From Thalassotalea profundi (lineage in GTDB: Bacteria > Pseudomonadota > Gammaproteobacteria > Enterobacterales > Alteromonadaceae), in contig NZ_BNAH01000006.1 of assembly GCF_014653195.1 (NCBI RefSeq), positions 186,001 to 250,000 on the forward strand: 64,000 nt of DNA. The letters are read 5' to 3'. Under the pieces are notes generated by a model. That model had not been told where the DNA came from and did not search any database. It saw only the letters and a list, made by a program, of their open reading frames with translations. Each line of letters opens with the position of its first letter. The stretch's first letter is position 1. This document shows, piece after piece, positions 45,031 to 54,706 of this stretch. Both the position numbers and the translations under genes were made by a program.

Positions 45031-46419
45031 TTATTGATTTAACTTTAAAAAATTATCTACTGTTGTTTCACAATTAATGTCGCAAGGTAAGTAAACCCAG
45101 TGTAATTTTGTGTTATTAATATTGTGAAGCGCTTTTGTAAAACGGACTATCTTGAACGCGCTTAAATTAGTGTAAGTAAGGTTATTAATTTCGTATTTGT
45201 ATAATATAACGGCACGATTTTCCGGCGATTGTGCTATAGATATATTCCAGTTTTTGTCGACGCTTGAACTTATGAGCCTATAATTTGTTGGCAGCATATT
45301 GTTGTTATAAAAACTAGGCTTACCATCAAGGTCACTGCCATTAAAATGATATATTTGATAAATATTATTAGGGTTATCTAAAGGCTGCTTTATAACGCCA
45401 GAATAAAACCAAACGTCTGGATAAATACCTTCAACCTGTTCTGAGTTAACTGTTTGAATACTGCCGGTTGAATTTAAAAATGACTTAATAGAAGTAGAAG
45501 AAATTATTAAAACAGGAATCAATAACAACACCACTGAAAGCTTAGGCTTGGTGTTTACCATCACGTCACTTTCATTTTTAAATATATCGGTATCTATTAA
45601 TGAATTACCCCACTTAAATAGTAATATCATAAAAGGTATATATATGTACCAACCGAAAGCATTGTGATCTTCCATCAAACTACTTTCCATATTGGTATAT
45701 TCACCAATCATAATGAGTGCAGTAATTCTGATCCAGTTGGTGATAAGTGCGCCTAAAATAGCCACACTAAAAAATAAAACGGCTCGCTTGAAGCTTTTTA
45801 TGTACAAGAATATAAATAGCGAACTAATGGCGAGAGACACAATAAAGTAACGTAGACCAGAGCAACCGTCAGCTATTTCAAAGACACCAGCTGGAATAGT
45901 AATAAATTCACCTTCCACATAGGTGGGAATGCCTGTAAAGCCCATGATAAAAGTTACGGCGGCAACAGAAAGATTTTGTAAAAAAGGTACTAAAAGCCCC
46001 CAAAAAGGAAAAATAAAGATTAAAAATACTGCTGGAAATAATGTAACCCAGCTGAAGTTGAATAACATTATAAGGCTTGAACAGGCTAATGCTAAAATTG
46101 CGATCCAATAACCAATACTTATTTGTGCATTACTTGTAATGAATAAGAGCATTGCACTTGCTAGAAAAATTATGATCGATAATATTGATAATTTTTCACG
46201 AAAAATTAATTTCCCCCCTTTTGATAACTGATAAAAAAGGTAGAAAACGATAAACGGAATTAAGTATGCGTGCGAGTATGTGCCATCATCAAAGCTGTGT
46301 CGGGTTAAGGTTTCAATAACAGGTAAATTTAAAAGCGTTAATATCGTAAAAAGGATCATTATGCTTAAAAATGGAAGTAGTGAAGATAAAGAGGCGTTTT
46401 TGTTCTTACGATTATCCAT
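45031..46419 (-). CDS. xrtA: Exosortase A (XrtA)
   Basis: 462 residues. About eight membrane helices hold the transpeptidase core: TYSHAYLIPFIVFYLFY early, GEFITIPAGVFEIADGCSGLRYFI with the catalytic-type Cys186, ALITNWIRI with Arg231, and MEDHNAFGWYIYIPFMILL with His252. The Cys/Arg/His set is that of the exosortase/archaeosortase family. After the last helix (VVLLLIPVLIISSTSIKSFL) a periplasmic C-terminal domain of about 150 residues resembles the EpsI-type extension seen on exosortase A. It cleaves PEP-CTERM signals and hands the protein to an acceptor at the membrane. The likely substrate here is the protein at 54742-55590. It is transcribed divergently from the WecB-WecC gene. Confidence 0.95.
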   Translation of the reverse strand: MDNRKNKNASLSSLLPFLSIMILFTILTLLNLPVIETLTRHSFDDGTYSHAYLIPFIVFYLFYQLSKGGKLIFREKLSILSIIIFLASAMLLFITSNAQISIGYWIAILALACSSLIMLFNFSWVTLFPAVFLIFIFPFWGLLVPFLQNLSVAAVTFIMGFTGIPTYVEGEFITIPAGVFEIADGCSGLRYFIVSLAISSLFIFLYIKSFKRAVLFFSVAILGALITNWIRITALIMIGEYTNMESSLMEDHNAFGWYIYIPFMILLFKWGNSLIDTDIFKNESDVMVNTKPKLSVVLLLIPVLIISSTSIKSFLNSTGSIQTVNSEQVEGIYPDVWFYSGVIKQPLDNPNNIYQIYHFNGSDLDGKPSFYNNNMLPTNYRLISSSVDKNWNISIAQSPENRAVILYKYEINNLTYTNLSAFKIVRFTKALHNINNTKLHWVYLPCDINCETTVDNFLKLNQ

Positions 46420-46684
46420 TGATTATCTTTTATATCCTTTAATTGTTTTATTAAATGTAAAGTGAAAGTATGTTTTTATATTTTATCTTTAATAATACAC
46501 TTTTTAATACGTCCAATACTTTACAATAGTTAACTAAAGTAACCAATAGTTTTATTTTTAGGCTGATTTAAATACTATAATTCTGCCTTTATGAATTAAA
46601 ATATCTGTGCGATACTTTTACCTCTTATGGTAATCATTACAGTATGCTGTCTAATGTTTAGACAGTAAATTAAAGGAAGTTGAA
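46420..46684. promoter_or_regulatory. Divergent regulatory region between xrtA and the WecB-WecC gene
   Basis: 265 AT-rich bases that must contain promoters for both genes. I find no sigma-54 match. The distinct element is a hairpin at 46647-46665, listed separately, just ahead of the AAAGGAAG ribosome site of the downstream gene. Confidence 0.4.
46647..46665. promoter_or_regulatory. 7-bp inverted repeat CTGTCTA-N5-TAGACAG in the WecB-WecC leader
   Basis: CTGTCTA (46647-46653) and TAGACAG (46659-46665) are perfectly symmetric around ATGTT, ending about 8 bases before the AAAGGAAG ribosome site and 19 bases before the ATG at 46685. The position suits an operator overlapping the transcription start or an RNA hairpin affecting translation. 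Confidence 0.4.
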
Positions 46685-48949
46685 ATGAAAATTGGGATCG
46701 TTGTTGGTACCCGCCCTGAAATTATTAAAATGGCCCCTGTCATTCGTGAATGCCAAAACCGCGGTATTCCTTATTTTATCATCCACTCAAATCAACATTA
46801 CTCAGAAGAAATGGATAGCATTTTTTTTAAAGAGTTAGAGTTACCTAGCCCACACTATAATTTAGGTGTTGGCTCAGGCTTACATAGTAATCAAACGGGT
46901 AACATCTTGATAAAAATGGAACCTATTTTAGTTGATGAAAAGCCTGATGTAGTGTTAGTTCAAGGTGACACCAATACAGTACTCGCGGGGGCGCTTGCTG
47001 CTTCAAAATTAGGCATTAAAGTGGGGCATATTGAAGCTGGTTTGCGTAGTTATGACCGTACAATGCCTGAAGAAACTAACCGTATTATGACGGATCATAT
47101 TAGTGACTATCTATTTGCAGTTGGTCCAAACCAGCAAATGATTTTGCAGAAAGAAGGCATTGATCAAAATAAAATACATACTGTGGGAAATACTGTATCC
47201 GATTCACTTTTCCAACATTTAGAAATATCAGCATTAAAAAGTACAATATTAAACGATCTCCAATTAACGGCGGGTGACTACTTTTTGGTGACCGCTCATC
47301 GCGCATCAAATGTAGATATATCATCAAACCTAATGGAATTATTACATTTACTTGATGAAATGCATGCTAATTATACGGGCACAATTGTTTGGCCTATTCA
47401 TCCTAGAACGCAGTCAAAACTAAAAGAGTTTAATATAACGCTTCCTGATTACTTGCAATTGATACCACCCGTTGGCTATTTAGACTTTATTCAATTACAA
47501 AAGCATGCGAAGTTAATTTTAACTGATTCAGGTGGTATCCAAGAAGAAGCATGTTTATTAGGTGTGCCAAGTTTAACGCTCAGAGAAAATACTGAACGAC
47601 CAGAGGCGGTTGAAGTTGGTGCAAGTGAGCTTGTGGGCCGTAATGCAGAAAAAGCTGTAAAGGCGGCTAAACAATGGCTAAGTCGTGAAGATTACTCATG
47701 GGACAACCCTTTTGGTGATGGTCATGTTGCTAAGTATATTCTCGATATAATAACGAATACCCGTAACATTGAAGAAGAAGAGAAAATTGTTGCACGAAAT
47801 GAAACATTAGCTGTTATAGGTATGGGGTATATGGGCTTGCCTATTTCTAGCTTAATTGCGCAAGCTGGGTATTCAGTAACGGGTGTTGACTTAAACCAAG
47901 ATAAAGTTGATTCAATTAATCGTGGTGAGTGCCCATTTGATGAAGTGGGTATGCCTGAACTTATTAAAAAAGTTGTTTCACAAGGATTTTTAACTGCATC
48001 TACAGAAATACCATCCAGTGATACTTATTTAGTAGCTGTGCCTACACCACATAAAAATAATAGCTGTGATCGAAGTTATGTTTTTAGTGCTGTAGATGCT
48101 ATTGCAAAAGTAGCAAAAGATGGCCAAACCGTTATTGTAGAATCAACTATTTCACCGCAAACGAGTATGGCTGTTGAGCAACGCTTTGCTGAAAAAGGAA
48201 TTAAAATTGATGTAGTGCATTGCCCTGAACGTGCAATACCTGGGCATACATTACATGAGTTAGTAAATAATGATCGTATTATTGGTGCATCAAGTGAGAA
48301 AGCTCAGCAAAAAGTAAAGCGTATTTATCAAAGCTTTGTTAAAGGTGAGGTATTTTTAACTGACTTAACAACAGCTGAATGTATTAAATTAGTGGAGAAT
48401 ACCTCTCGTGATGTAGGGATTGCTTTTGCAAATGAATTAGCTGAAATATGCTCAGAGCTTAAAGTTGATGTATATGAGGTAATTCGTCTTGCTAATCGTC
48501 ATCCTCGAGTGAACGTATTAACTCCTGGTCCAGGTGTTGGTGGTCATTGCATTCCTATCGACCCTTGGTTTTTAGTTGAAAAGACTAAAGCTGGTGAATT
48601 TGTACGCTTGGCTCGTAAAATTAATGATCAACGCCCTATTATTGTCGCAGATCAAGCTGTGGCATTATTGAAACAGTCGGGTGGTAACAAAATTGGTATA
48701 TTAGGTGTTGCTTATAAAGCTAATGTCGATGATTGTAGAGAAACCCCAGCTGATGCAATATTGGCACATTTTCAAAAGTTAGGCATTGAAGTTAAATATC
48801 ATGACCCATTTGTATCGTCATGGGATTGCCCTAGAGCAGAGTCATTAGCTGAAATGGAGCAATGGGCTGATGTTGTAATTTTAGTGACAGATCATACTTG
48901 TTATGATTATATGCAATTAAGTGTTCCATTACTCAATACTCGAGGGTAA
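46685..48949 (+). CDS. Bifunctional UDP-GlcNAc 2-epimerase / UDP-ManNAc dehydrogenase (WecB-WecC fusion)
   Basis: 754 residues in one uninterrupted frame. The N-terminal half (about 1-362) is a non-hydrolysing UDP-GlcNAc 2-epimerase: KIGIVVGTRPEIIKMAPVI, VQGDTNTVLAGALAA, GHIEAGLRSYDRTMPEETNR, LTDSGGIQEEACLLGVP. A short charged linker (IEEEEKIVARNE) leads to a UDP-sugar dehydrogenase: LAVIGMGYMGLPISSLIAQ from about residue 374, STISPQTSMAVEQ, CPERAIPG, and the catalytic GVGGHCIPIDPWF with Cys622, ending with the C-terminal domain IGILGVAYKANVDDCRETPA. It would make UDP-ManNAc and then UDP-ManNAcA from UDP-GlcNAc without releasing the intermediate. These are usually two genes. A ribosome site AAAGGAAG precedes the ATG. 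Confidence 0.95.
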   Translation: MKIGIVVGTRPEIIKMAPVIRECQNRGIPYFIIHSNQHYSEEMDSIFFKELELPSPHYNLGVGSGLHSNQTGNILIKMEPILVDEKPDVVLVQGDTNTVLAGALAASKLGIKVGHIEAGLRSYDRTMPEETNRIMTDHISDYLFAVGPNQQMILQKEGIDQNKIHTVGNTVSDSLFQHLEISALKSTILNDLQLTAGDYFLVTAHRASNVDISSNLMELLHLLDEMHANYTGTIVWPIHPRTQSKLKEFNITLPDYLQLIPPVGYLDFIQLQKHAKLILTDSGGIQEEACLLGVPSLTLRENTERPEAVEVGASELVGRNAEKAVKAAKQWLSREDYSWDNPFGDGHVAKYILDIITNTRNIEEEEKIVARNETLAVIGMGYMGLPISSLIAQAGYSVTGVDLNQDKVDSINRGECPFDEVGMPELIKKVVSQGFLTASTEIPSSDTYLVAVPTPHKNNSCDRSYVFSAVDAIAKVAKDGQTVIVESTISPQTSMAVEQRFAEKGIKIDVVHCPERAIPGHTLHELVNNDRIIGASSEKAQQKVKRIYQSFVKGEVFLTDLTTAECIKLVENTSRDVGIAFANELAEICSELKVDVYEVIRLANRHPRVNVLTPGPGVGGHCIPIDPWFLVEKTKAGEFVRLARKINDQRPIIVADQAVALLKQSGGNKIGILGVAYKANVDDCRETPADAILAHFQKLGIEVKYHDPFVSSWDCPRAESLAEMEQWADVVILVTDHTCYDYMQLSVPLLNTRG

Positions 48950-48955
48950 CAAAAG

Positions 48956-48983
48956 AAGCTCATCATTGATGGGCTTTTATTTT
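48956..48983 (+). terminator. Intrinsic terminator after the WecB-WecC gene
   Basis: AAGCTCATCA and TGATGGGCTT form a stem with one wobble pair, followed by TTTTATTTTATT. It starts 7 bases after the stop codon at 48949. This separates the fused sugar enzyme from the TPR lipoprotein genes, which would then need their own promoter in the 60 bases before 49044. Confidence 0.8.
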
Positions 48984-49043
48984 ATTGAATAACTAAATAT
49001 AGTGTAATACCAAGCGTTATTGCATTGTTATAAAGGATTAAAC

Positions 49044-51797
49044 ATGAAAATAAAAAATAAAAAAATAACACTTTGTTTATCAGTTGCATTAGCGCTTTCT
49101 GCGTGTTCTGAAAAAGAAAATGCTGATACATACATTGCTCAAGCACAGAAGTATTCGATAGATAACCAACATAAAGAATCGATAGTCGCATTAAAAAATG
49201 CGGTACGTTTAGCTCCAACGAATAGTGAAGTTCGCTTTTTATTAGGGCAAGCTTATTTATTGTTAGGAAGTGCTTTAGATGCAGTTAAAGAGTTGGAAAA
49301 GGCGCAAGAACTTAAATATAAAAGTGATAAATTATTGCCCTCATTAGCTCGCGCTTATTTAATTGCCAATGATGATGAAAGTATTCTTGCGCTTCAAGGC
49401 ACCGAAACTTTACCTGCTGAAAACAAAGTGCAGTTTCTTGCTTATAAAACCTTGGCGGCTATTCGCACTCAACAGCTTGAAGTTGCTAAAAAATCATCAG
49501 AAGAGGCAGAAGGATTATTACCAGCCAATGTATTTACAACGCTTTCTCAAGCTTATATTGAACTTGCCAATGATGAAGTAGATAAAGCTGAGGCATTAAT
49601 TACTAAAATAAAAAATATTGATGAGGGTATTCCTGAAGTTACAATGCTTGAGGCGCAAATAGCAACGGCTCAACAAGATTATGCGAAAGCTAGTGAACAT
49701 TATCAACGCTACGAAAAGCAACAGCCTAACGCACGTATTGTTTATCTACTTATAGCTGACAGTTTATTAAAAGCTGAGCGTTATGATGAAGCTGAAAAAT
49801 ATGCCGATTCTATTTTAAAAGCATTGCCCAACCAGCCATTAGCTAATTATGTAAAAGCTGCTTCTCGTTTTATTGCCAAAGATTATCAACCTTCTATAGA
49901 GCATGCAGAAAAAGCAATTCAAGGAAAATATGTTACGCCACATGTTAGGCTTATAGCTGGAGCAAGTGCTTACCATTTAGGACACTTTGAGCAAGCTCAT
50001 AATCACTTATCTTTTATTGCTGAAATGCTGGTACCAGAACACCCGGCAAGAAAAATGTTTATTATTAGTCAGTTTCAATTAGGATTAATAGATGACTTAA
50101 CAGATTCACTTGACTCTTTTTCACCTCAAAGTGAAGAAGATGAACAGTTCTTATCAACACTTAGTTTTAATTTATATTCAGTTGGCGCTACACAAGAAGC
50201 TAAACGACTTGCTGAAAAATCAGGTACGACCGAAGGTAATAAACCTATTGATGATGCTCGTCAAGGTATTTTGAAGCTGATGATGAATGACCCGTCAGGT
50301 GTCGAAAACTTAGAGTCAGCACTTGAAGCAAACCCTGACTTAGAAGGTGCTGAACTAGCTATCGCTTATGCCGCACTTCAGTCTGGTGATTACGATAAAG
50401 CATTTGATGTTGCCAATAAATGGCAAGAAAAACATCCTGAACTTGCGGGTAGCTATAACATGCTTGCTGCTGTTTATATTGCTCAGAAAAAGAATGCATT
50501 AGCGAAAGAATCGTTACAAACAAGTTTAATGAAAGAAGAAAATAATTTGTTTGCTTTAACAGAATTAGCGAAGTTAAATTTTACAGAGGGCAATAAAGAA
50601 GAAGCAATTAAATATGCAGAGCTTGCTGTTGAAAAATATCCTGATAGTCCGAAAGCATTACGTTATAACTTTGCAGCAAAATCAGATGAAAAATCATTGG
50701 CAAAAATTCAACAAGCTTATAAGAAAAATAGTAATAATATAGAGCTAAGTTTGCTATATGTTGATGCTTTAATTAATTCAGATGATTTACCGCAAGCATT
50801 AATCGTGTCAAATGCTATTGATACAAGTGTTAAAACCCCTAAAAAAGCATGGTTACAACGTATTGCCATCTATCGCAGACAAGGTAATTCACTTCAGTTA
50901 TTAACAACTATCGAAAAATGGTTACAAGCTAACCCTTATCATATTGAACCTATTTTAATGATTTCAGATCATTATGTTAAACAAAGACAAGTAGATAAAG
51001 CGATACAATATATTGATAAAGGCTTGGCAGAACATCATAAAGACAACCTTGCATTAAAAATTGTTAAAATTCAGCTTTTACTCGATAGCGGAAAGCTTTA
51101 TGAAGCGAAAACACTTTTTAAAGATAAGCAATTTGAACTGATTAAGCCTGAACTTAAATTAGGGTTGGAAGGGCGTATTGCTTTACTTGAAAAAGACTTT
51201 AGTGAAGCTTCTAAAAAGCTCCCAGCTTTTTATCAAGCATTTCCTAGTAGTCAAAATGTGATGTTACTTTCATTTGCATATAAAGGTAATAATCAGCAGG
51301 ATCTGGCACAAAAAGTATTAAGTGAACATTTAGCCAAAAATGCGCAAGATGATCGCGTACGCATGCTATTAGCTAATGGCTATATTATGAGTGAACCTTT
51401 AAAAGCGATTGATGAATATGAAAAACTAATTCAAACACAAAGTAAAAATGTGGTTGTCTTAAATAACTTAGCTTGGCTAACTATGGAGCATGGGCAATTA
51501 GACAAAGCCCTTGAATATTCCAAAATAGCTTACGAGGAAGCTCCTGAAGTCTCTAGTATAGTCGATACACGAGGTATGGTTTTGCTTAAAGCTGGTAAAA
51601 AGGCAGAAGCATGGAAACGTTTGGCTGAAGCTTTTAAATTGTCGAATGGCAAAGATTCGTCTATCGCATTAAATTATGCTGAAGTATTAATTGCCAATAA
51701 ACGCAACGAAGATGCTTTAAAAGTTTTAAAATCAGTAGAATTGAAAAATTCTGCAGATGTAAATAGAAAAAAACAGCTAACACAATTAGCACAATAA
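49044..51797 (+). CDS. prsT: PEP-CTERM system TPR-repeat lipoprotein PrsT (copy 1)
   Basis: 917 residues from the ATG at 49044 (AAGGA 6 bases before; an upstream in-frame Met at 49020 has no ribosome site). Lipoprotein signal LCLSVALALSACSEKEN with lipobox ALSAC. The rest is about 20 tetratricopeptide-like helical repeats, e.g. NKESIVALKNAVRLAPTNSEVRFLLGQAYLLLG-type units in which consensus Ala/Gly/Pro positions recur every 34 residues. Length and N-terminus fit the PrsT family, which is restricted to PEP-CTERM/exosortase genomes. It would be periplasmic, attached to the membrane, and act as a protein-protein scaffold for export or assembly. A paralogue follows 35 bases downstream. Confidence 0.93.
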   Translation: MKIKNKKITLCLSVALALSACSEKENADTYIAQAQKYSIDNQHKESIVALKNAVRLAPTNSEVRFLLGQAYLLLGSALDAVKELEKAQELKYKSDKLLPSLARAYLIANDDESILALQGTETLPAENKVQFLAYKTLAAIRTQQLEVAKKSSEEAEGLLPANVFTTLSQAYIELANDEVDKAEALITKIKNIDEGIPEVTMLEAQIATAQQDYAKASEHYQRYEKQQPNARIVYLLIADSLLKAERYDEAEKYADSILKALPNQPLANYVKAASRFIAKDYQPSIEHAEKAIQGKYVTPHVRLIAGASAYHLGHFEQAHNHLSFIAEMLVPEHPARKMFIISQFQLGLIDDLTDSLDSFSPQSEEDEQFLSTLSFNLYSVGATQEAKRLAEKSGTTEGNKPIDDARQGILKLMMNDPSGVENLESALEANPDLEGAELAIAYAALQSGDYDKAFDVANKWQEKHPELAGSYNMLAAVYIAQKKNALAKESLQTSLMKEENNLFALTELAKLNFTEGNKEEAIKYAELAVEKYPDSPKALRYNFAAKSDEKSLAKIQQAYKKNSNNIELSLLYVDALINSDDLPQALIVSNAIDTSVKTPKKAWLQRIAIYRRQGNSLQLLTTIEKWLQANPYHIEPILMISDHYVKQRQVDKAIQYIDKGLAEHHKDNLALKIVKIQLLLDSGKLYEAKTLFKDKQFELIKPELKLGLEGRIALLEKDFSEASKKLPAFYQAFPSSQNVMLLSFAYKGNNQQDLAQKVLSEHLAKNAQDDRVRMLLANGYIMSEPLKAIDEYEKLIQTQSKNVVVLNNLAWLTMEHGQLDKALEYSKIAYEEAPEVSSIVDTRGMVLLKAGKKAEAWKRLAEAFKLSNGKDSSIALNYAEVLIANKRNEDALKVLKSVELKNSADVNRKKQLTQLAQ

Positions 51798-51832
51798 CGA
51801 GTATTTACAACGTATAAAACAAGGGATGGCAC

Positions 51833-54607
51833 ATGTACATAATAAAAAAAAGTAAAGGGTTAGTACCATTATTACTGGTTGTTTTGGCAGTGATTGGCTG
51901 TAGTGGAAAAAAAAGTGATGAAGAATACTTAAGTTTAGCTAAAACATCGATGGACAAAGGTGAAACTAGCGCGGCAATAATCAATTTAAAAAATGTATTG
52001 AGCGTTAATTCACAAAGTATTGAAGCGCGCTTTTTATTAGGGAAATCTTATTTAAGTTTAGGTTTATGGATTTCAGCAGGTAAAGAGTTAGAGATTGCCT
52101 ATACCAATGGCTATGATACTTCACAGGTTATTCCGTTGTTAGCAAAGTCATATTATCACTTGGGTGACATACAGGGCTTGGAAGAATTAATTGCCCAGAT
52201 AGATTTATTATCACAAGAGACTCAAACCATATTAAAAACGTTTACAGCCTTAACCTATATAAAGGAAGAGGTGTTTGAGCAAGGAATAATCTATTTATAT
52301 GATGTTGTAGAAGTTAATTATGATTCTAAATATACCAAACTTAGCCAAGCTTGGAAGTATGGTATGGATGATCAATTGAGTGATGCGATTGCAGTGATTG
52401 ATGACATTTTAAATGAATCACCTGATTTTGCAGAAGCTATAGAGTATAACGCCTATCTATATTTCAAAGAACAAGATATGGCAAAAGCTGCTGAGTATTT
52501 TGGTAAATATATTGCGATTCATCCTCAAGCCCATGAACTAAGAATGATGTATGCGCTAGCCTTAGTTTATTCTGAACAATACGAAGCCGGCGAGCAGCAA
52601 ACTGATTTATTGCTTAAAGGTATGCCTAAAAATCCTAAGCTAAACCAAATAAAAGCACAAACCCGCTTTGCTGCAAATGATTATGAACAAGCAAAGCAAT
52701 TTGCTGAGGTTGCTATTCGAGGTGATAATAAACTTGTACTTTCTAAAGTGATTGCGGGTATTAGTGCTTATCAATTAAAGCAGTTAGAAGTGGCTTATTC
52801 TCATTTAAACTCGGTTAGTGCTGATCTGAATTATCAACATCCAGCGAAAAAAATTCTTAACGCCTTAAAGTTTCAGTTAGGTTATGAAGATGATGTGTTT
52901 AATGAGTTGTCGAGCGTTAATAATACAGATGTTGATGTTAATGTACTTGGCACGTCTGCTCAGGAGTTATTTAAACTAGGTAAAATTGAGGAAGCAAATT
53001 CATTATTGGAAAAAGCCGCTAAAAAAGACCCTGAGAATGCCGATGTTTTATATCAGCAAGGAATGTTTAAGTTATTTAATAAAGATGAAACAGCAACAAC
53101 GTTCTTTGAAAAAGCGCTAGAAAAAAATCCTGAACTTGAATCTGCAATGTCAATGCTGTTACTTGAACGGTTAAAAGAGGGTGATTATGAGAAAGCCTTT
53201 GAAATAGCGAATAATGTAGCCAGCGAAAATCCTGAATTAGCGTTTACCTACAAAGGGGTCATCTATTTTCGTCAAGGCGATTTAGCTAAGTCAAAAAAGG
53301 AATTTGAACAAGCATTAAGCCTTAACAACGAAAATGCAGGTGTTCATTTCAAATTAGGCCAAGTATACGAAGCAGAAAAAAATACAGATAAGGCAATTGA
53401 GCAATATCAACAAGCGCTTAATATCAATATCAACTCACCATTAGTCGCCTCATCATTACTAAACTTAAGTAAAAACGAGGACTACAAAGAAACAGTTGAG
53501 GAGTATTTCCAACAACTTGTCGATAAAAATGACAGGGAATATATCGCTCATGTTTATTTAGCTTCATTCTATATTGTTCGTAATGAATTTAATGCGGCTC
53601 AATTAGCTTTAACTAAAGGGCTTGAACGTAATCCAAATAACTTTCAACTATTGATGCTAAAAGGTAAGGTACAAGCTCACAGCAAAGATTATAGTAATGC
53701 ACTTGTTAGTTTTAATGAGGCATTAAAGCTAAATCCATATAGCCCAGCAACATTAATTGCTAAGGCTAATGTTTTTGAACTTCAAGGGAATTTACCTGAA
53801 GCAATAAACAGCCAAAAAGAGGCTATAAAGCTTATTCCAAATGAAGTTAGTTTAAAGCTAGGGCTTGCCAATTTACATATAAAAAATCGTGAATTACCTG
53901 CTGCGGCCAGCATACTTTCAAATTTAAAGTTATCAGGGAAAGAGAATATTAATATCGAGCGTTTATTGGGAAAAATTGCATTTCTAAATAACGATTTCGA
54001 TAAAGCGCGCAATATATTAAGCAATGTATATCAAAAACTACAATCGGAAGATGTTGTTTTTGAATTGTCGACGTCATTACAGCAGTTAAAGCGTTCAGCA
54101 GAAGCTATTGCCACTATCGAAAAATATAAATCTAATAATAAGGTGATTACCTCATTAGATTTATTACTTAAATACGCTGAGTTATTGGAAAAAGACAAAC
54201 CAGAAGCGGCGCTTGATATATATAATACGATTTTGTCACAATCTGACCGCCACTTTGCTATGTTAAATAATGCAGCGATGATTCATTTAAAATTAGGAAA
54301 TACTGAGAAAGCGCTTTCTCTTGCAAAAGAAGCGTTGGATAAAGCCCCCAATATGAGTGCGATTCAAAATACGTACGGTTTAACGTTATTATCTGCAAAT
54401 AAAAACAGTGACGCTGAAAAGTATTTAAAACAAGCTTCTGTGGCCAACTTGAAAAATGATAACTATAAAGTTCACTATGCGATGGCGTTGTTTGCCAATA
54501 ATAAAAAGGATGAAGCTAAAGGGGTCATCTCAAATATAAACCTGCAAGACTTGAATGAGTTTACATTGCCTAAATATAACGAATTAGTGGACGCTTTGGG
54601 TTTATAA
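51833..54607 (+). CDS. PEP-CTERM system TPR-repeat lipoprotein, PrsT-like (copy 2)
   Basis: 924 residues. Lipoprotein signal LVPLLLVVLAVIGCSGKKSDEEY, lipobox VIGC, then TPR repeats throughout. Architecture and length equal those of the preceding gene; opening repeats correspond (AIINLKNVLSVNSQSIEARFLLGKSYLSLG here, IVALKNAVRLAPTNSEVRFLLGQAYLLLG there), and the last part ends similarly. The two are thus tandem paralogues, but divergent enough that the duplication is old. Probably co-transcribed. The end is followed by the sigma-54 promoter of the PEP-CTERM gene. Scaffold role as for PrsT; division of labour between the copies is unknown. Confidence 0.9.
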   Translation: MYIIKKSKGLVPLLLVVLAVIGCSGKKSDEEYLSLAKTSMDKGETSAAIINLKNVLSVNSQSIEARFLLGKSYLSLGLWISAGKELEIAYTNGYDTSQVIPLLAKSYYHLGDIQGLEELIAQIDLLSQETQTILKTFTALTYIKEEVFEQGIIYLYDVVEVNYDSKYTKLSQAWKYGMDDQLSDAIAVIDDILNESPDFAEAIEYNAYLYFKEQDMAKAAEYFGKYIAIHPQAHELRMMYALALVYSEQYEAGEQQTDLLLKGMPKNPKLNQIKAQTRFAANDYEQAKQFAEVAIRGDNKLVLSKVIAGISAYQLKQLEVAYSHLNSVSADLNYQHPAKKILNALKFQLGYEDDVFNELSSVNNTDVDVNVLGTSAQELFKLGKIEEANSLLEKAAKKDPENADVLYQQGMFKLFNKDETATTFFEKALEKNPELESAMSMLLLERLKEGDYEKAFEIANNVASENPELAFTYKGVIYFRQGDLAKSKKEFEQALSLNNENAGVHFKLGQVYEAEKNTDKAIEQYQQALNININSPLVASSLLNLSKNEDYKETVEEYFQQLVDKNDREYIAHVYLASFYIVRNEFNAAQLALTKGLERNPNNFQLLMLKGKVQAHSKDYSNALVSFNEALKLNPYSPATLIAKANVFELQGNLPEAINSQKEAIKLIPNEVSLKLGLANLHIKNRELPAAASILSNLKLSGKENINIERLLGKIAFLNNDFDKARNILSNVYQKLQSEDVVFELSTSLQQLKRSAEAIATIEKYKSNNKVITSLDLLLKYAELLEKDKPEAALDIYNTILSQSDRHFAMLNNAAMIHLKLGNTEKALSLAKEALDKAPNMSAIQNTYGLTLLSANKNSDAEKYLKQASVANLKNDNYKVHYAMALFANNKKDEAKGVISNINLQDLNEFTLPKYNELVDALGL

Positions 54608-54691
54608 TCAGTGTCAGAATATTTTACACATAGTAAATACTGGCATTACCTGTGTTCGCTATATTGTTGTTTTAAGAGTGTTTTTTAATGT

Positions 54692-54706
54692 TGGCACGTA
54701 GGGTGC
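54692..54706 (+). promoter_or_regulatory. Sigma-54 (-24/-12) promoter of the PEP-CTERM gene
   Basis: TGGCACGTAGGGTGC matches the consensus TGGCACG-N4-TTGC at every fixed position but one (G for the first T of the -12 box); the GG (-24) and GC (-12) dinucleotides are correctly spaced. Transcription would start near 54718, about 24 bases before the ATG at 54742. This fits regulation by PrsR, a GAFTGA-type activator encoded in the same window. An imperfect dyad GTGT-N11-ACAC (54611-54629) lies about 65 bases upstream and is a possible activator site. Confidence 0.82.

Noticed and set aside
52948..52962. TGGCACG within the second TPR lipoprotein gene as a sigma-54 promoter
   Set aside because: It is inside a coding region and the -12 GC is missing.
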